64,000 nt of DNA from Mallotus nudiflorus (GCA_947683625.1 CANTUR010000039.1:2170001-2234000), one strand, 5' to 3'; positions 12,276 through 24,832 are shown, counted from the stretch's first letter. Program-made: numbers and translations. The notes: generated from the letters alone by a model not told the origin.

Positions 12276-13594
12276 TGTTGACTATTTGCATAATCAAACT
12301 CCTAATTTTGGACTTTGACAAACAACTTTAATACTAATGATTTCAACTAAGTGTGTAGGAAATTTATATACCAAAAATATACACTTTTGGTATATAGTGG
12401 TCTTCTGTGCTAATTCGACTTCTAAGATTCAAGGAGCCTTTTTAACATCTTTAGAGCTCTATAATGAGAAAGTGATCTTCTTCATTTTTGAAGAAGACAT
12501 ATTAAGCTTTCTAAATTAAGCTTACTTGTCCAAATCTGAGCTCATTTGGGTATGCAAATCTTGAGTCAAAGTCAACATATGTAACTTTCATTTCAGGTTG
12601 TGTAGGTCTTAGTATTTTAGTAATATCTTGAGCTACAGAGGTTCAATTAAGGTGATTCAAAGTGGTATGGAAAGATAAGACAATTATCCATAACTTTTAT
12701 AAAGAAAGTTTAGGTTGATTCAATAATTTTCAATCAGCCTTAGGAGCATCTCACGAGCCGGTCATGAGCTGACCTTAAATAGTGACTCAGGAGCTTATTT
12801 ATAGCAAAATGGGCATAACTCCTCACTAGCGCTCCTCACGATTGTGAGCAGCTTGTGAGGACACCTCTGACAACATTCAATGGATATTTTTGAATGCAAC
12901 GGTCCTCAAACTGACTCTCACAAGCTAGAATGGCTTCCTCATGATCCTGAGCATCACTTTAGCTGTAAAAAGTCTAAGATTGATTTAAAAATCAATTTTA
13001 GACGTTGTAGACATGTTTGATACATCCAACAACCATATTTTTTAGTGTTTCTCTATATAAATACTCCATAGAGTTCAATTGAAAGGTTAAGAAACTTGTT
13101 TATCATTTATTCTCTCTTAAGCATTCAATTGAGCTCTTAAATTCTCTCTTAAATAATTCTTTGTTTGTGTAACTCTTATGAGAGTTGGTTGTGTGTTAGA
13201 AATAAAATTTTTCTTTATCTTAAATCTTGGGATAAATTAGAAGGGAAGTGAGATTTATTTGTAAAGGAAATGGTTTCAGTGTTGTCTGTTGAAACACTTG
13301 GGATTTAGTTTTTGAGTGAGCCTTGAAAGCTCAAGTTGTAAGGTTGTAGGAGTGAGTCATAAAAACTCTTATGTAATCTCAATCTTATGAATAAGATTGT
13401 GGGTAATTGAAAATCCTAACTTAGGGATAAGTTAAGTGGAGACTTAGGATTGTTATTGAATCCGAACTACTCAAATCATTATATTTTTTATTCTTCCTTC
13501 TCAACATTTATTCAATTATTGCAAAGAATTCTTTTAATTTTTAATTTTTATTCATTAGCCTTATTCTCCCCCCCCCCCCTCTAAGACTCTTTCA
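12276..13594 (+). repeat. 5' LTR of Copia element A
   Basis: 1319 bp from TGTTGAC to CTCTTTCA. It matches 22015-22561 plus 24838-25601 throughout. A region near 12740-12965 is rich in short palindromic motifs of the form CTCACGATTGTGAG. The polymerase II promoter of the element is inside it (TATATAA at 13054-13060), and the end contains a C homopolymer (13568-13579). Confidence 0.92.
13054..13060 (+). promoter_or_regulatory. TATA box in the LTR of element A
   Basis: TATATAA, with the matching copy CTCTATATAAACACTCC in the 3' LTR near 25065-25081. It would drive the full-length genomic transcript from the LTR. Confidence 0.6.
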
Positions 13595-13596
13595 AT

Positions 13597-13610
13597 TGGT
13601 ATCAGAGCTT
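13597..13610 (+). other. Primer binding site (initiator tRNA-Met)
   Basis: TGGTATCAGAGCTT starts two bases after the LTR end. TGGTATCAGAGC is complementary to the 3' end of plant initiator methionine tRNA, the usual primer for minus-strand cDNA in Copia elements. Confidence 0.92.
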
Positions 13611-13645
13611 GAATTCTAGGAACTTCATTACTAGAATACAAGATC

Positions 13646-15280
13646 ATGAGGAGTGAATCATAAAATATTTCTTCACTTGGACCGTTCTTCAATGGTAGTG
13701 ACTATTTTTATTAGAAGTTCAAAATAGAGCTATATTTTGATTGTGATTCCATCAAACTTTGGGATATTGTCCTAAAAGATTGAGAACCACCTACAACTAC
13801 CACTAATGGTGTGGTAATTACTCTTATAAAAAGCCAATGGAATAATGATAAAAAAGATGAAAGTCATAAAAATAAAAAGGCTATGATCACTCTATTCTCT
13901 TTCATAATAAGAGAAGAAGGAGGCAAACTTCAATATTACATGTCAGCCAAGGAAATATGGGAGACCTTGGAAAATCATTATGAAGGTAACATGCAAGTTA
14001 GAAGTAAGAAAGTTTAACTTCATATATATGAATATGAACTTTTCAATATGAAGCCTCAAGAGTCAATCACAGAGATGATAAATTGACTCAATGCTCTTCT
14101 CATAAACCTAAAGAAACTTGGTAAATATTTCACGAAGGAAGAGGTAAATAACAAGATTCTAAGAATCCTACCAAAAAAGAATTGGGAATCTCAGGTTACT
14201 TTAATTGAGGAAGCTCAAGATCTTTTAACACTCTCAACTGATGTGCTTATTGGAAAGCTCCTAACATATAAGCTTACAATTAAGCAAAGAGGTGAAGAAT
14301 AAGAAGAAATAGAGAAAAAGAAGAGTATAACACTAAATGCCTTACAAGATGATAGTGAAGAGGAAAACAGTGAAGGCTCTAGTGATGAAGATGATGAAAT
14401 AGCCATGCTCACTAGAAGTTTCAAGAAGTTCTTGAGAAAGAAAAATTCTTCAAGAACAAGAGATTTCAATAAAAAAATATGAGGGAGAAAACAAGAAGAA
14501 AACCAAAGAGGTTACTTGTTATGAATGCAAAAAACTAGGACAAATGTCCTAAACTCAAATTTAAGAACAAAGAGTAAAGGATAAAAAGAAGGTCTTCAAA
14601 GCTACTTGGGATGATGACTCATATGAATCCGAAAAGGAAGAGGAACAATAAAAAGTGGCCAATCTTTGCTTTATGGCTCTTAAAGATAAAAAAGAGGTAC
14701 CATCTACTTCTAACTCTTTTTATGATAAGTATTATACATATAATGAATATAATGATGGTGATGTTGAGAGCTCTATTGTGAGAAAACTCTTGCTTAAATG
14801 CAAAAGTCTACTTTCTAGGAAGAAACATTATAAGCATTAACCAAGGAATTTGAAAATTTAAGCTGTTAAATCTAATGAAAAAATTGCTTATAATTTAAAA
14901 TCTTCAAATTCCTTAGAAGAGCAACTCAAGAAAGCAAGTGATGAAAATTATAAGCTTTCCAATGAGGTAGTAGAGTTAAAAAGTTCCATATCCAAATTCC
15001 AAAGAGGAAAAGAGAGTCTAGATAATTTACTTGACTCTTAAAAATTTTATGGAAATACTCATGGAATTGGATATGCAAATGGAATGGCCTCATCTTCATC
15101 ATTATCACACATTAATTTTGGTAAAGCCTCACATGACTCTACTCCTTCTATCTTTAAACCAAATGAGACTCAAGCTTTCAAAGCTAAAAGATCTCATGTG
15201 TTAAATAATAAGGGAAAGTCTCATAAAACTCATCCTTCATTGACACAAAGGGATAAAGCTCAAACTAGAGCACCTTAACA
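13646..15280 (+). pseudogene. gag of Copia element A (degenerate)
   Basis: The likely start is ATG 13646. Translated pieces show a UBN2/retrotransposon gag capsid region: the segment with YYMSAKEIWETLENHYEG (about 13936-13990), then SITEMIN and INLKKLGKYFTKEE near 14070-14140. An acidic stretch (about 14340-14400) and a zinc-knuckle remnant beginning CYEC (about 14520) follow; the rest of the knuckle is disrupted. A further coiled, Ser/Lys-rich part continues to about 15280. Several in-frame stops (after VRSKKV at about 14017, MIN at about 14085, GEE at about 14302) and frameshifts inactivate it. Gag would form the virus-like particle that packages the element RNA. Confidence 0.8.
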
Positions 15281-15669
15281 CAAGCATGCTTGTATTTACA
15301 CTAGACATAATCATATTAGGCATGCTACATAACATAATGCACATAAACATGTTGCACAAACCCATAAAAATACACATTGTCATTATTAATGTATGTCTTA
15401 CACTATGACTCAAAATAATTTTAAAAACACTTATCACCACAACATAAAAGGTATGTTTTAAACACTAGGAAAACATATCATCTTAGGAGAGACAAATTTG
15501 AAAATGTTGTTCGTTCATACTGCATGATTAAAGGATATACCAATAATGTGTGCTTCTATATAATACTACACATGAATTTACTTCCTTCAGATTATCTTAA
15601 AACTAACTAACCTAAATCAAGAAATGTTTGGGTTCAAAAGAATACTTAAATTATTTTATGTAGGTATGC

Positions 15670-18600
15670 TTGAAATCCATAAGAACAAAAAGTAATTGGT
15701 ATCTCGATAGTGGATGTTCAAGGCATATGATGGGAGATAAAGAGAAATTTAATAAGCTTGATGCTAAAAATGGAGGACATGTCACATTCAGAAACAATGC
15801 AAAAGGAAAGATTATTGGCATTGGAGAAATTGGTAATCCTCAATCCTTATCTATACATCATGTATTGCTTGTTGATGGTCTTAAGCATAATTTGCTTAGT
15901 ATAAGTCAATTATGTGATATGGCAAATAGGGTGACTTTCTATCCTAAAAATTACTTTTTTAGTAGTCTTGATGAAGATAAAGTAATTTTTAGTAATGAAA
16001 GAGTAAATAATGTTTGTGTGATTAACTTGAACAAGGTTTATAGCAAAGACATAAAATGCTAATGTTAATTTACCATGACACATGGACATGGCATAGAAGG
16101 TTAGGACATGCAAATTTTGAGCTTTTGAATGATCTTTGTAAACATGAACTTGTGATTGATTTACCTAAGCTTGAATTCACTAAGGATAAACCTTATGATT
16201 CTTGCAAAGGGGAAAATAATCCAAGTCTTCATTTAAGCTAAAAAATGTAGAGTCCACCTCTAGGCCACTTGAACTTATACAGATGAATTTATTTGGACTA
16301 ACTATAGTTACTAGTCTCAATGGAATGTACTATGCATATTTATTGGTTAATGACTACTCTAGATTTACTTAGGTATGTTTTCTTGCTTATAAGAATGATG
16401 CATTTAAAGCTTTTGAAAATTTTTCAAAAAGAGTTTAAAAAGAAAAAGGATTTTGTATTTTATTCATTAAAAGTGATCATGGAACCAAATTTGAAAATGA
16501 AGTTTTTAAAACCTTTTATAATGAAAATGATATTTCACATACATTTCATCTCCCAAAACTTCTCAACAAAATGGGGTAATTGAAAGGAAAAATAGAACTC
16601 TTGTGGAAATGGCTAGAACAATGCTTTATGAGTATAATGTGCTTGTATACTTTTGGGCAGAAGCCATTAACACATCTTGTTATATTTCAAACTGAGTTTT
16701 TAAAAGATCAATTTTAAATAAAACATCTTATGAGCTATGGAACAATAGAAAACCCAAAATCTCATATCTAAAAGTATTTGGATACAAGTGCTTTATATTA
16801 AACACCAAGGATAATCTTGAAAAATTTAATTTTAAATCTGATGAAAGAATTTTCTGAGGCTATTCTATTTCTAGTAAAGCATATAAAGTCTTTAATAAGA
16901 GAACTCTAATAGTTGAAGAGTCAATGCATGTTGTATTTGATGAATCAAACTCACTTGATCTTAGAAAGGATGTTTGTAGTATTGACGATCTTATAGGTGA
17001 CAATGAGATTGTGGATACATAATAAGAAAATGCTAATAAGCCTTTGAAACTTGAAGGTCCAAGTAAGGAGGACAATAAGGATATATCTCAACCTACCTTG
17101 AAGGATGAACTTTCAAAGGATTGGCAATTCAAGAAAGCTCATCCTTAAGACCTTATCATAGGTGACACTATAAAAAGGTTAACTATTAGATCTAAACTTA
17201 AGTCTGTTGTTAATCTAGCTCTCATTTCTCAAATTGAACCAAAAAATGTTGACGACGCTTTGTGTGGTGAATTTTGGGTCCTTGCTATGCAAGAAGAGTT
17301 AAATTAATTTGAGAGAAACAAGGTTTAGACCTTGGTACCTAGACCTAAACATCATCCTGTTGTAGGCACCAAATGGGTGTTTAAAAATAAGATGAATGAA
17401 TAAGGTGTCATAACTAGGAACAAAGCTAGACTACTAGCTAAAGGTTATAATTAAGAGGAAGGCATTCATTATGATGAAACCTAGGTATTCATTATGATGC
17501 AAATGCTACTTGCATTTGCATCATTCATGGATTTTAAACTTTATCAAATGATAGTAAAAATGCATTTTTAAATGGTTTTATTGAAGAGAAGGTGTATGTT
17601 GAACAACCTCCAGGTTTTGGAAATTTTGATTCTCTAAATCATGTCTTTAAATTGTTAAAAGCATTGTATGGATTGAAATAAGCTCTAAGTGCTTGGTATG
17701 AAAGATTGAGCAATTTTTTACTAGATAAAGGGTAATTTAAAGGAAAAGTTGACATAACTCTTTTCATAAAGAAATCCAAGCATGATTTATTAATTATTAA
17801 AAAATATATTGATGATATTATTTTCGATGCTACTAACCATTGCTTGTGTGATGAATTCTCTAAGCTAATGCAAGGAGAATTTGAGATGAGTATGATAGGA
17901 GAACTCAAGTTCTTTTTTGGACTATAAATCAAGCAATGTAAAGATGGAATTTTCATCAATCAAACCAAATACATAAGAGACATTCTCAAGAAGTTTGGTA
18001 TGGATGGAACTAAATCAAGTAAAACTCTAATGAGCACCACAACCAATCTTAACAAGGATGAGAATGGCAAACCGGTTGATGAAAAGCGATTTAGAAGTAT
18101 GATCAGATCCCTTCTTTACTTAACTGCTAGTAGACCTGATATTTTGTTTGCTACTTGCTTGTGTGCGAGATTTCAATCAAGTCCTAGAGAGTCTCATTTG
18201 AACTCTATCAAAATAATTTTCAAATATCTTTATGGTATAATGCATTTAGGACTTTGGTATCCTAGAAGTTCTTCCTTTAACTTGATTAGTTATTCTGATG
18301 CAGACTTTGCCGGTAGTTTACTAGATTGAAAAAGTACTTCCAAAACTTGTCAAATTTTAGGAAATTGCTTAGTTTCTTGGTTTAGTAAGAAATAAGTTTC
18401 GGTTGCCTTGTCCATTACTGAAGCAAAATATGTAGTGGCTAATTGCAATTGTACATAAGTTTTATAGCAAAAATAATAACTTTTGGACTATAGCATTGAT
18501 ATTAATCACATTCCTATTAAATGTGATGATACAAGTACTATTAACCTTAGTAAAAATCCTATTCAGCATTTTAGAATTAAACATATATATATTAGACATC

Positions 18601-18758
18601 ATTTTTTACATGATCATGAGCAACATGGTGATATTTTTTTTGAATTTGTTGATACTAATCATTAATTAGCTAACATTTTTACCAAGCCTCTTTGTGAGGA
18701 AAGAATGAATTTTATTAAACATAAGCATGGTATGATTGACGGTTCAAGTTTATCTTGA
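15670..18758 (+). pseudogene. pol of Copia element A: protease, integrase, reverse transcriptase, RNase H (degenerate)
   Basis: The aspartic protease site D-S-G is at 15706-15714 within WYLDSGCSRHMM, and GAG-pre-integrase follows (LLSISQLCD near 15890). The integrase zinc-binding start W-H-R-R-L-G-H is near 16090; the core keeps a SDHGTKFENE block (about 16470) and VIERKNRTLVEMA (about 16578). The reverse transcriptase shows KHHPVVGTKWVFKNKM (about 17348-17395) and the catalytic Y-I-D-D at 17805-17816. RNase H ends with ANIFTKPLCEERMNFI and a stop at 18756. Many TAA/TAG codons and frameshifts break it, and about eight residues after the YDET segment (about 17480) are deleted compared with element B. 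The protein cannot be made whole from this copy. Confidence 0.88.
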
Positions 18759-19688
18759 CAACTTGTTATTTTTGCTAAATTGATAATTAGGATTGTACAT
18801 TTTCATATATGTCTTTCTGTTTATTTTCTGTTTCTAGTTCCTTTTCATAAAAACTTGTTCATAGTCAATTTTTAGTATATTTTTCATGCATATTTATTTT
18901 TAGTATATTTTTTTGTATATGATACATTTTAAGTATAGTTTACTTGATAATTGCTATTTAAATAATTCATAATTAATTTTTATCCATATTCTTTTTTATT
19001 TAAGAATAAGCAAATCAATCATATAAATTATTGCTTTTCATTTGCATAATATATTCCAAAAGTCTTAAAATCATTTTTTAATCTTTTTAATTGTGTCATT
19101 TAATAATTGAGTTTTAAAATTTAATTTTATTCTTAAATTATTTGATTTTAAAATCATAAATTGCATAATTTAAATTTTTTTTATTCAAAATATTCACTAA
19201 TAATATTTTTTATGAATGAAATTAAGTTTGAGTATGAATTGATGTGATTATATGTTGATTTGGATATATAGGGACCTAGTTGTAAAGCTTTTTGGACTCA
19301 ATTGAACCTTTTTTAAAAGTTTAAGGGCTTAAAGGTAATTTTGATCACGACCTATTAGAGCTCTACTTGTGACCATTACCTTCTGTCATAGCGCAGTGAC
19401 CCTCATGAGCATTGCTCACGATCATGTGCAGCTCATGAGGATGCCACTGTCCCTCATAAAATCCTATTTTCATTAGGATTGTATTTTTTTTTTGTTTTAT
19501 ATCCTTCCTAAATGGCTCTATTTATTATTATTATTTTTATAACTTAAATTCACTATTTTAAAGCCTATTACTCCTCTATATAAACCTTATATTCTCACAA
19601 CATCCACCACACATCATTATTTGCATTAACCAAGTAAAATTCTTTTTTTTTTTATTTTAAACCTTCTTTGCGAAAATTTCCCATCAAC
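18759..19688. other. Spacer between pol and third ORF of element A
   Basis: Very AT-rich, non-coding. Near 19345-19445 it contains the same kind of palindromic CTCATGAGCATTGCTCACGAT motifs seen in the LTRs. In Sireviruses this spacer separates pol from an extra ORF and may carry a splice acceptor or internal leader; I cannot identify one. Confidence 0.5.
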
Positions 19689-20982
19689 ATGGCACCTAAA
19701 AAGAAAAAATCACAAGATGTTCGTTCCTCCTCTAGGAGAGCCTCCAAGGAACAACTCAAGAAAACTCCTCCTCTTTCCTACTCTTTAATACAATTTAGGC
19801 AAAGGCTTGCCTAATTCAAGGAAAGAAAGATAATTTCTTCCAAATTCATGTCTCAAGCCACATTAGACAAGATGGGATGCTACAATGAAGTTAGAAATCT
19901 TCTTGAGAATGTTGGTATGTATAATTTTTCCTTTAATGCCTATCCTGCCTATCGCTCATTAGTCCATGAATTTCTTGCCTCCTATTGCTTGAGAACCCAC
20001 TACTTTAATGAGCAAAATCCTATGAATAACATGAGATTTAGATTGGATGGGAGAGATAGATTCCTAACCTCTCAAGAATTTGATAGCATCTTAAATTTTA
20101 GATAAGGGAGTTTGGCTTCTCCTATTTCAAATTAGCTTCCTAATCCTTTTTGGTCTCAACATTCCAAACCTAATGTAAAATCCTTTTAAGTGGGACACAC
20201 TAAAGCATATAATTTTGCTTCAAAATCTCTTTGGTATGTACATAGGTTTATTACTTACTCTTTTCATGTTAAGGGCTTGAGTAATGAAGCTATTTTCTTT
20301 GATGATCTTTTCCTTATTAGATGTCTTATTGAGGGTGTGGATGTTGAGCTAGGAAGATGGCTTCAATGGATGTTTTGGTTAGCTAGTGATAGTATTAGTG
20401 GTTCCTTATGTGTGGGAGGCTTCATCACTAAAATTACTCATCACTTTTGGATCAACTTAAACAACATTCCTTCCATTCCTTCTTTTCTTGATGACAACCT
20501 CTTAAAAAAATCTAGGCAATTCAAGCTTGTTTGAAATTCTTGGGTTTGAAAAGACGAAGTAGGAGATGAAGATGTTGATAAGGAGCTAGAATAAGACTTA
20601 GAAGATATTGAGCATATAGACACTCATGGTCTTGAAGGTGTTTAAATTGAAGAAGAAATCCCACAAGAGCAAGCTACTCCTCAATCTCAAAGAAAAAGGG
20701 CTAGAAGACCTTTCACTTCTAAAAGTGTTGGTAAGGAACCCGCTTGGGTTGGAGGATTTTTTTTATCATCTATCCATTGTTGAATCCAACTTCAACAATA
20801 GGTTTGATAAAGTAAACACAAGACTTAATCATTTTGAGAAGAGGATGGATCATATGGAGTATGATATTCATCAATTGTATGCTCATCATAACATACAATG
20901 CTTGGAATCCTCCTCCTCCATAAGACTAGATTTTCTTTATTTTTATCAGTTTATGTTTGGTTTATTTACTGTTTATTTTTAG
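19689..20982 (+). pseudogene. Third ORF of Copia element A (env-like position; plant transposon protein-like)
   Basis: Starts at ATG 19689 with a Lys/Arg/Ser-rich head (MAPKKKKSQDVRSSSRRASK), then a conserved-looking body from about 19848 containing FNAYPAYRSLVHEFLASY and FRLDGRDRFLTSQEFDSIL, then SKSLWYVHRFITYSFHVKG near 20225. The C-terminal half is acidic and then amphipathic (LNHFEKRMDHMEYDIHQLY, about 20824-20880). It keeps one frame to about 20534 interrupted only by stops (for example at about 19812 and 20103), then frameshifts. The position after pol is that of the so-called envelope-like ORF of SIRE elements, but I see no signal peptide or transmembrane helix. The body resembles proteins encoded by Athila-type Gypsy elements. 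Function unknown. Element B has a homologue. Confidence 0.65.
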
Positions 20983-22000
20983 TTTTTTCTAAGCCTTGAG
21001 ATGCTAGTTTATGTCTTATGCTTTTGATGTTTGTGTTTTCATTTACAATTGATTTTTCCATATCATTGTAACTTTATCTTTTTTATAAATGAAATTTTTT
21101 ATTTTGTTAAAATTTCCTTTTTCATTTTGTCAAAGAAGGAAAAATAATTGACTTTGCATGTACACTTGGTTAATTTCCTCTTAAGGATGAATTATTTTCA
21201 AAGATGTGTTTATGTTAGTGATATAACTCTTTGAAATAGGGAAATTTTTTTTTACATAATCTTGTTTATGCACGCATAGTATGGCATAGATTTTATAAAG
21301 ATTTTGAGTATCTTTGTTTTCATTGTTTTGGTTCGTGTTCTTTTATTCCCTCTAAATTATTTTTCATTTCCCTTTATATTTCTCTTTTTTCTTTTAGTCT
21401 TTGACAAAGGGGGAGAAGTGTTTATAATATTTGTAATATGCTAAGTGCCATATGATTATTAACTAGCTAAGCTCTATATGATTATGTGATATTGAGTGTT
21501 ATATGTACCATTTTGTGATGCATTCTAGTAGCACTACATACATGTATGTTTGAAATTATTTCCTTCAAATTGCCTAAACAATTTATTTTAATGATCATAT
21601 TATCATCATGTTATCATGTTTTTAACACATTTGTTATGTTAGGTCATATTCTTGATAACATGATTATGTTGTCTTTATTTTTGACCAAAAAGGGGGAATA
21701 AAATAAAATAAAATAATATTTCTTATCATATCTATAAAAGGGGAGTAATAAAGAAATATATAAGAAAATTTTGATATCCCTTATATATGCCATAATAATT
21801 CAATTACTTTTTATTCCTTGACACATGGTGTATTCTATTGCAATTTTATGCATATATTAAGGGGGAGGAAAATTGTTCACATAATGTATTAATTTAAATT
21901 GAGAGGGGAAGCTATTTAATACAATGTCTACTATTCATGTCTTTTATTTTTGACACTCACACACTTTATTTATTATCTTTTCAAATTGGTTGTCAAAGCC
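20983..22000. other. 3' untranslated region of element A
   Basis: Non-coding DNA with several G-rich purine stretches (GGGGGAG type near 21410, 21690, 21740 and 21860). Repeated purine tracts upstream of the real polypurine tract are a known Sirevirus trait. Confidence 0.55.
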
Positions 22001-22014
22001 AACAAAGGGGAGAT
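22001..22014 (+). other. Polypurine tract of element A
   Basis: AACAAAGGGGAGAT abuts the TG of the 3' LTR at 22015; it is the expected primer for plus-strand DNA synthesis. Confidence 0.85.
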
Positions 22015-22561
22015 TGTTGACCATTTGCATAATTAAACTCTTAATTTTGGACTTTGACAAAAAAATTTGATACTAATGATTTCAACTAAGTGTGTAGGAA
22101 ATCATATACCAAAAAATATACACTTTTGGTATATAGTGGTCTTCAGGGCTAATTCGACCTCTGAGATTCAAGGAGCTTTTTTGACATCTTTATAGCTCTA
22201 TAATGAGAAAGTGATCTTCTTCACTTTTGAAGAAGACATCTTAAGCTTTCTAAATTAAGCTTACTTGTTAAAATATAAGGTCATTTAGGTATGTACATCT
22301 TGATTTGAAGTCAGCATATGCAGCTCTCATTTCAAATTGTATAGGTCTTAGTATTTTTATAATATCTTGAGCTATAGAGGTTTAATTAAAGTGATTCAAA
22401 GTGGTATGGAAAGATAGAATAATTATCTACAAATTTCATGAAGAATTTTTAGGCTGATTAGAATGTATTTAGTCCTTCTCACGAGCATCTCAGGAGCTAG
22501 TCACGAGCTGACCTTGAATAGTGCCTCAAGAGCTCATATTTAGCAAAATAGGCAGAACTTC

Positions 22562-24832
22562 TGAAAGAGTCCTAGAGGGGGGTGAATAGGACTATTGAAT
22601 AATGATTATAAATTAAAATAATTCTTTGCAAGAGTTGAAATAATGTTGAGAAGGAAGAATAAAGAACATAAAGATTTAAGGAGTTCAGATTCAACAACAA
22701 TCCTACGTCTCCACCTAACTTATCCCTAAGTTAGGATTTTCAATCACCCACAATCTTATTCCCAAGATTAAGATTACACAAGAGTTTTATGGCTCACTCT
22801 TACAGCTTGAGTTTTTTAGGCTAACTCAAAAACTGAATTATAAGTGTTTTCAAGGATCACACTAAAACCAAAATCCTAAGTGTTTTGATGGCTAAACACT
22901 TAAACCAATTTCTATAGAATAGAATCTCACTTCCCATTTTCTAATCCTAGAAAATAAAAGAAAAAGAATATTTATTATAATCACTCACCAACTCTCACAA
23001 GAGTTTATACAAAGAAATGAATTTTAGAAGAGTTTAGAGACCTTAATTGAATGCTTGAATGTATAAAATGAATGAGCAAGTTTCTTAACCTTAAAACAAT
23101 CTTCAGAGGTTTTATTTATACTTCAGTAATCCAATTATAGCTATTAGAAGTAATGATTTTATTTCCAACATTATCCAAGTCCATTTGAATGAAAATTTAG
23201 ACTTTTGAGCTGCATTTTGTTAGGTCTCGGTTGGGATATCATCAGTCCCAATCAAGACTAGCACTGTTGCATTTTAAACCCATAAGTGCACAGATCATGA
23301 ATTTCAGTATTAAGAGTTATCATTCCCATGAGGATTGTATATTGAGTACTAATATTTTTACATGTTTTCTTAGCTAGCAAGTCAAATAAAAGTAATTTAG
23401 CAAATAAAATATAAAAAAGTAATTTAAACTAAATTAAATTCAAATAATTAAAAGCTTAGAGCCTAGGTTTAGTTTCATTATTCCAATATAATCATGAACA
23501 CATTTACAAACAAAAGACATTAATTTCAGTTAAGGGTAATTGTTCTAAAATACCTAAAGACTCTCTTGAGTTCAATTAAGCATGTTAAGTTTAAAGTTTA
23601 GCCTACTCTTGTGATTAAGAATTTAATCAAAACTTATTAAGTTCCTTAACAATTATTGGTTTACCACTGTAGACCTCTACGTACTGTTATGGTTCCCCAA
23701 AGAGCTCGCCTACTCTCATGGTCGAGTGGTCTAAGTCCTATGAGTCTAAAGCTAATAAATTATCCTAAATCTCGTTAGTGAATCTATCCATAAACATGCA
23801 ATCAATTAGGCCCTTAATTGAATACAAGACATGAGGAGCAACTTATAAAATTAACTAAGAATCAAATTAATAAAACTTGTGTTCAATCACATCATAGAAC
23901 AACTACTCCTAATAAAATAAAGTTTAGTCAAACATGGCTTTAAAAAGAATTACAAACATAAAATAAATAACAAGAGAATGAAGAAGAAGATGAATAGATA
24001 AAACTTATTTAAGTGCACTTCATTCTTCAATCCTTGTTGAGCTCTTCAATCCTAAAATGACTCTTTTAACTTGGCTCTAAATTTTTCTTAACTTAGAGCT
24101 AAAAATTCTCTATTTATAAAGAAAAATACCCTAAATTCGTCCAATGTTTTAAAAAATAATTTTTCTCCTTCAAAACCTCCTTTAATTAGGAAAATAACTC
24201 CATAAAATAGCTCCTTAATTATAGGCTTGAATCTCTGACTCTTTAGGAAAACAAAATTCCTACAAAAACATACAAAAAATACATAAATTAACTAGGAAAC
24301 TCAAAAGGAAGTAAAATCAAGCTATTCCTAATAAAACACTAATTATAAATAATAAACTAAATAAAATATAATGAAATACTAATAAATCCTATGGAAATTA
24401 AATAGAAAAGCTATGCAATAATTGACACTAACAAGCACCATATAGCCATTATAAGCGTTACATTTGAAAAAATGCTTTGATCCTGATAGGGATGGGCATG
24501 TCCCAATCAAGATTGCCCTGTCCCAAGCCATGTCCTGATTGGGACACTTAATTGGGATGGGTTCTATCAATTTTGCCAATTTTTGCTGACTTTGGTCCTA
24601 CTTGGGACTTTAACCAAAATTGCAACTTTTTGTGCAATTTAGTCCTTGTGATGAGTCCGGTTGAGATAGTACTTGCAATGGCTTTCCAAAATCATTTTTC
24701 TTTGATATTTCATTATTATTTTAACTTCTAAATTGTTCATAACTTATACACATTTGAAGCAAACACATTAGTTGCTCAAAATTAAGTTTGTTAAGATTAA
24801 AATCAAGATTGCTTAACTTGCTAAGGTCAACA
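22562..24832 (-). mobile_element. Copia solo LTR inserted inverted into the 3' LTR of element A
   Basis: Read on minus it runs TGTTGACC...CTCTTTCA, the same termini as the LTRs of element A, and shares long stretches with their 3' half, so it is from the same or a sister family. It is flanked by ACTTC (22557-22561) and ACTCC (24833-24837), a 5 bp duplication with one mismatch. There is no internal region, so it arose by LTR-LTR recombination. Without its own insert it would be about 1.1 kb. A minus-strand TATAAATA near 23110 fits the LTR promoter. Confidence 0.88.
23265..24433 (-). mobile_element. Gypsy-type solo LTR nested inside the Copia solo LTR
   Basis: 1169 bp with ends TGTT...AACA, flanked by perfect AGCAC copies at 23260-23264 and 24434-24438. 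On minus it begins TGTTAGTGTCAATTATTGCA, like many plant Ty3/Gypsy LTRs, and contains a TATAAATAG promoter motif near 24110-24119 and a GTGCACTTATGGGTTT segment near its end. It has no coding region. This is the third and youngest level of insertion in this stack. Confidence 0.85.
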
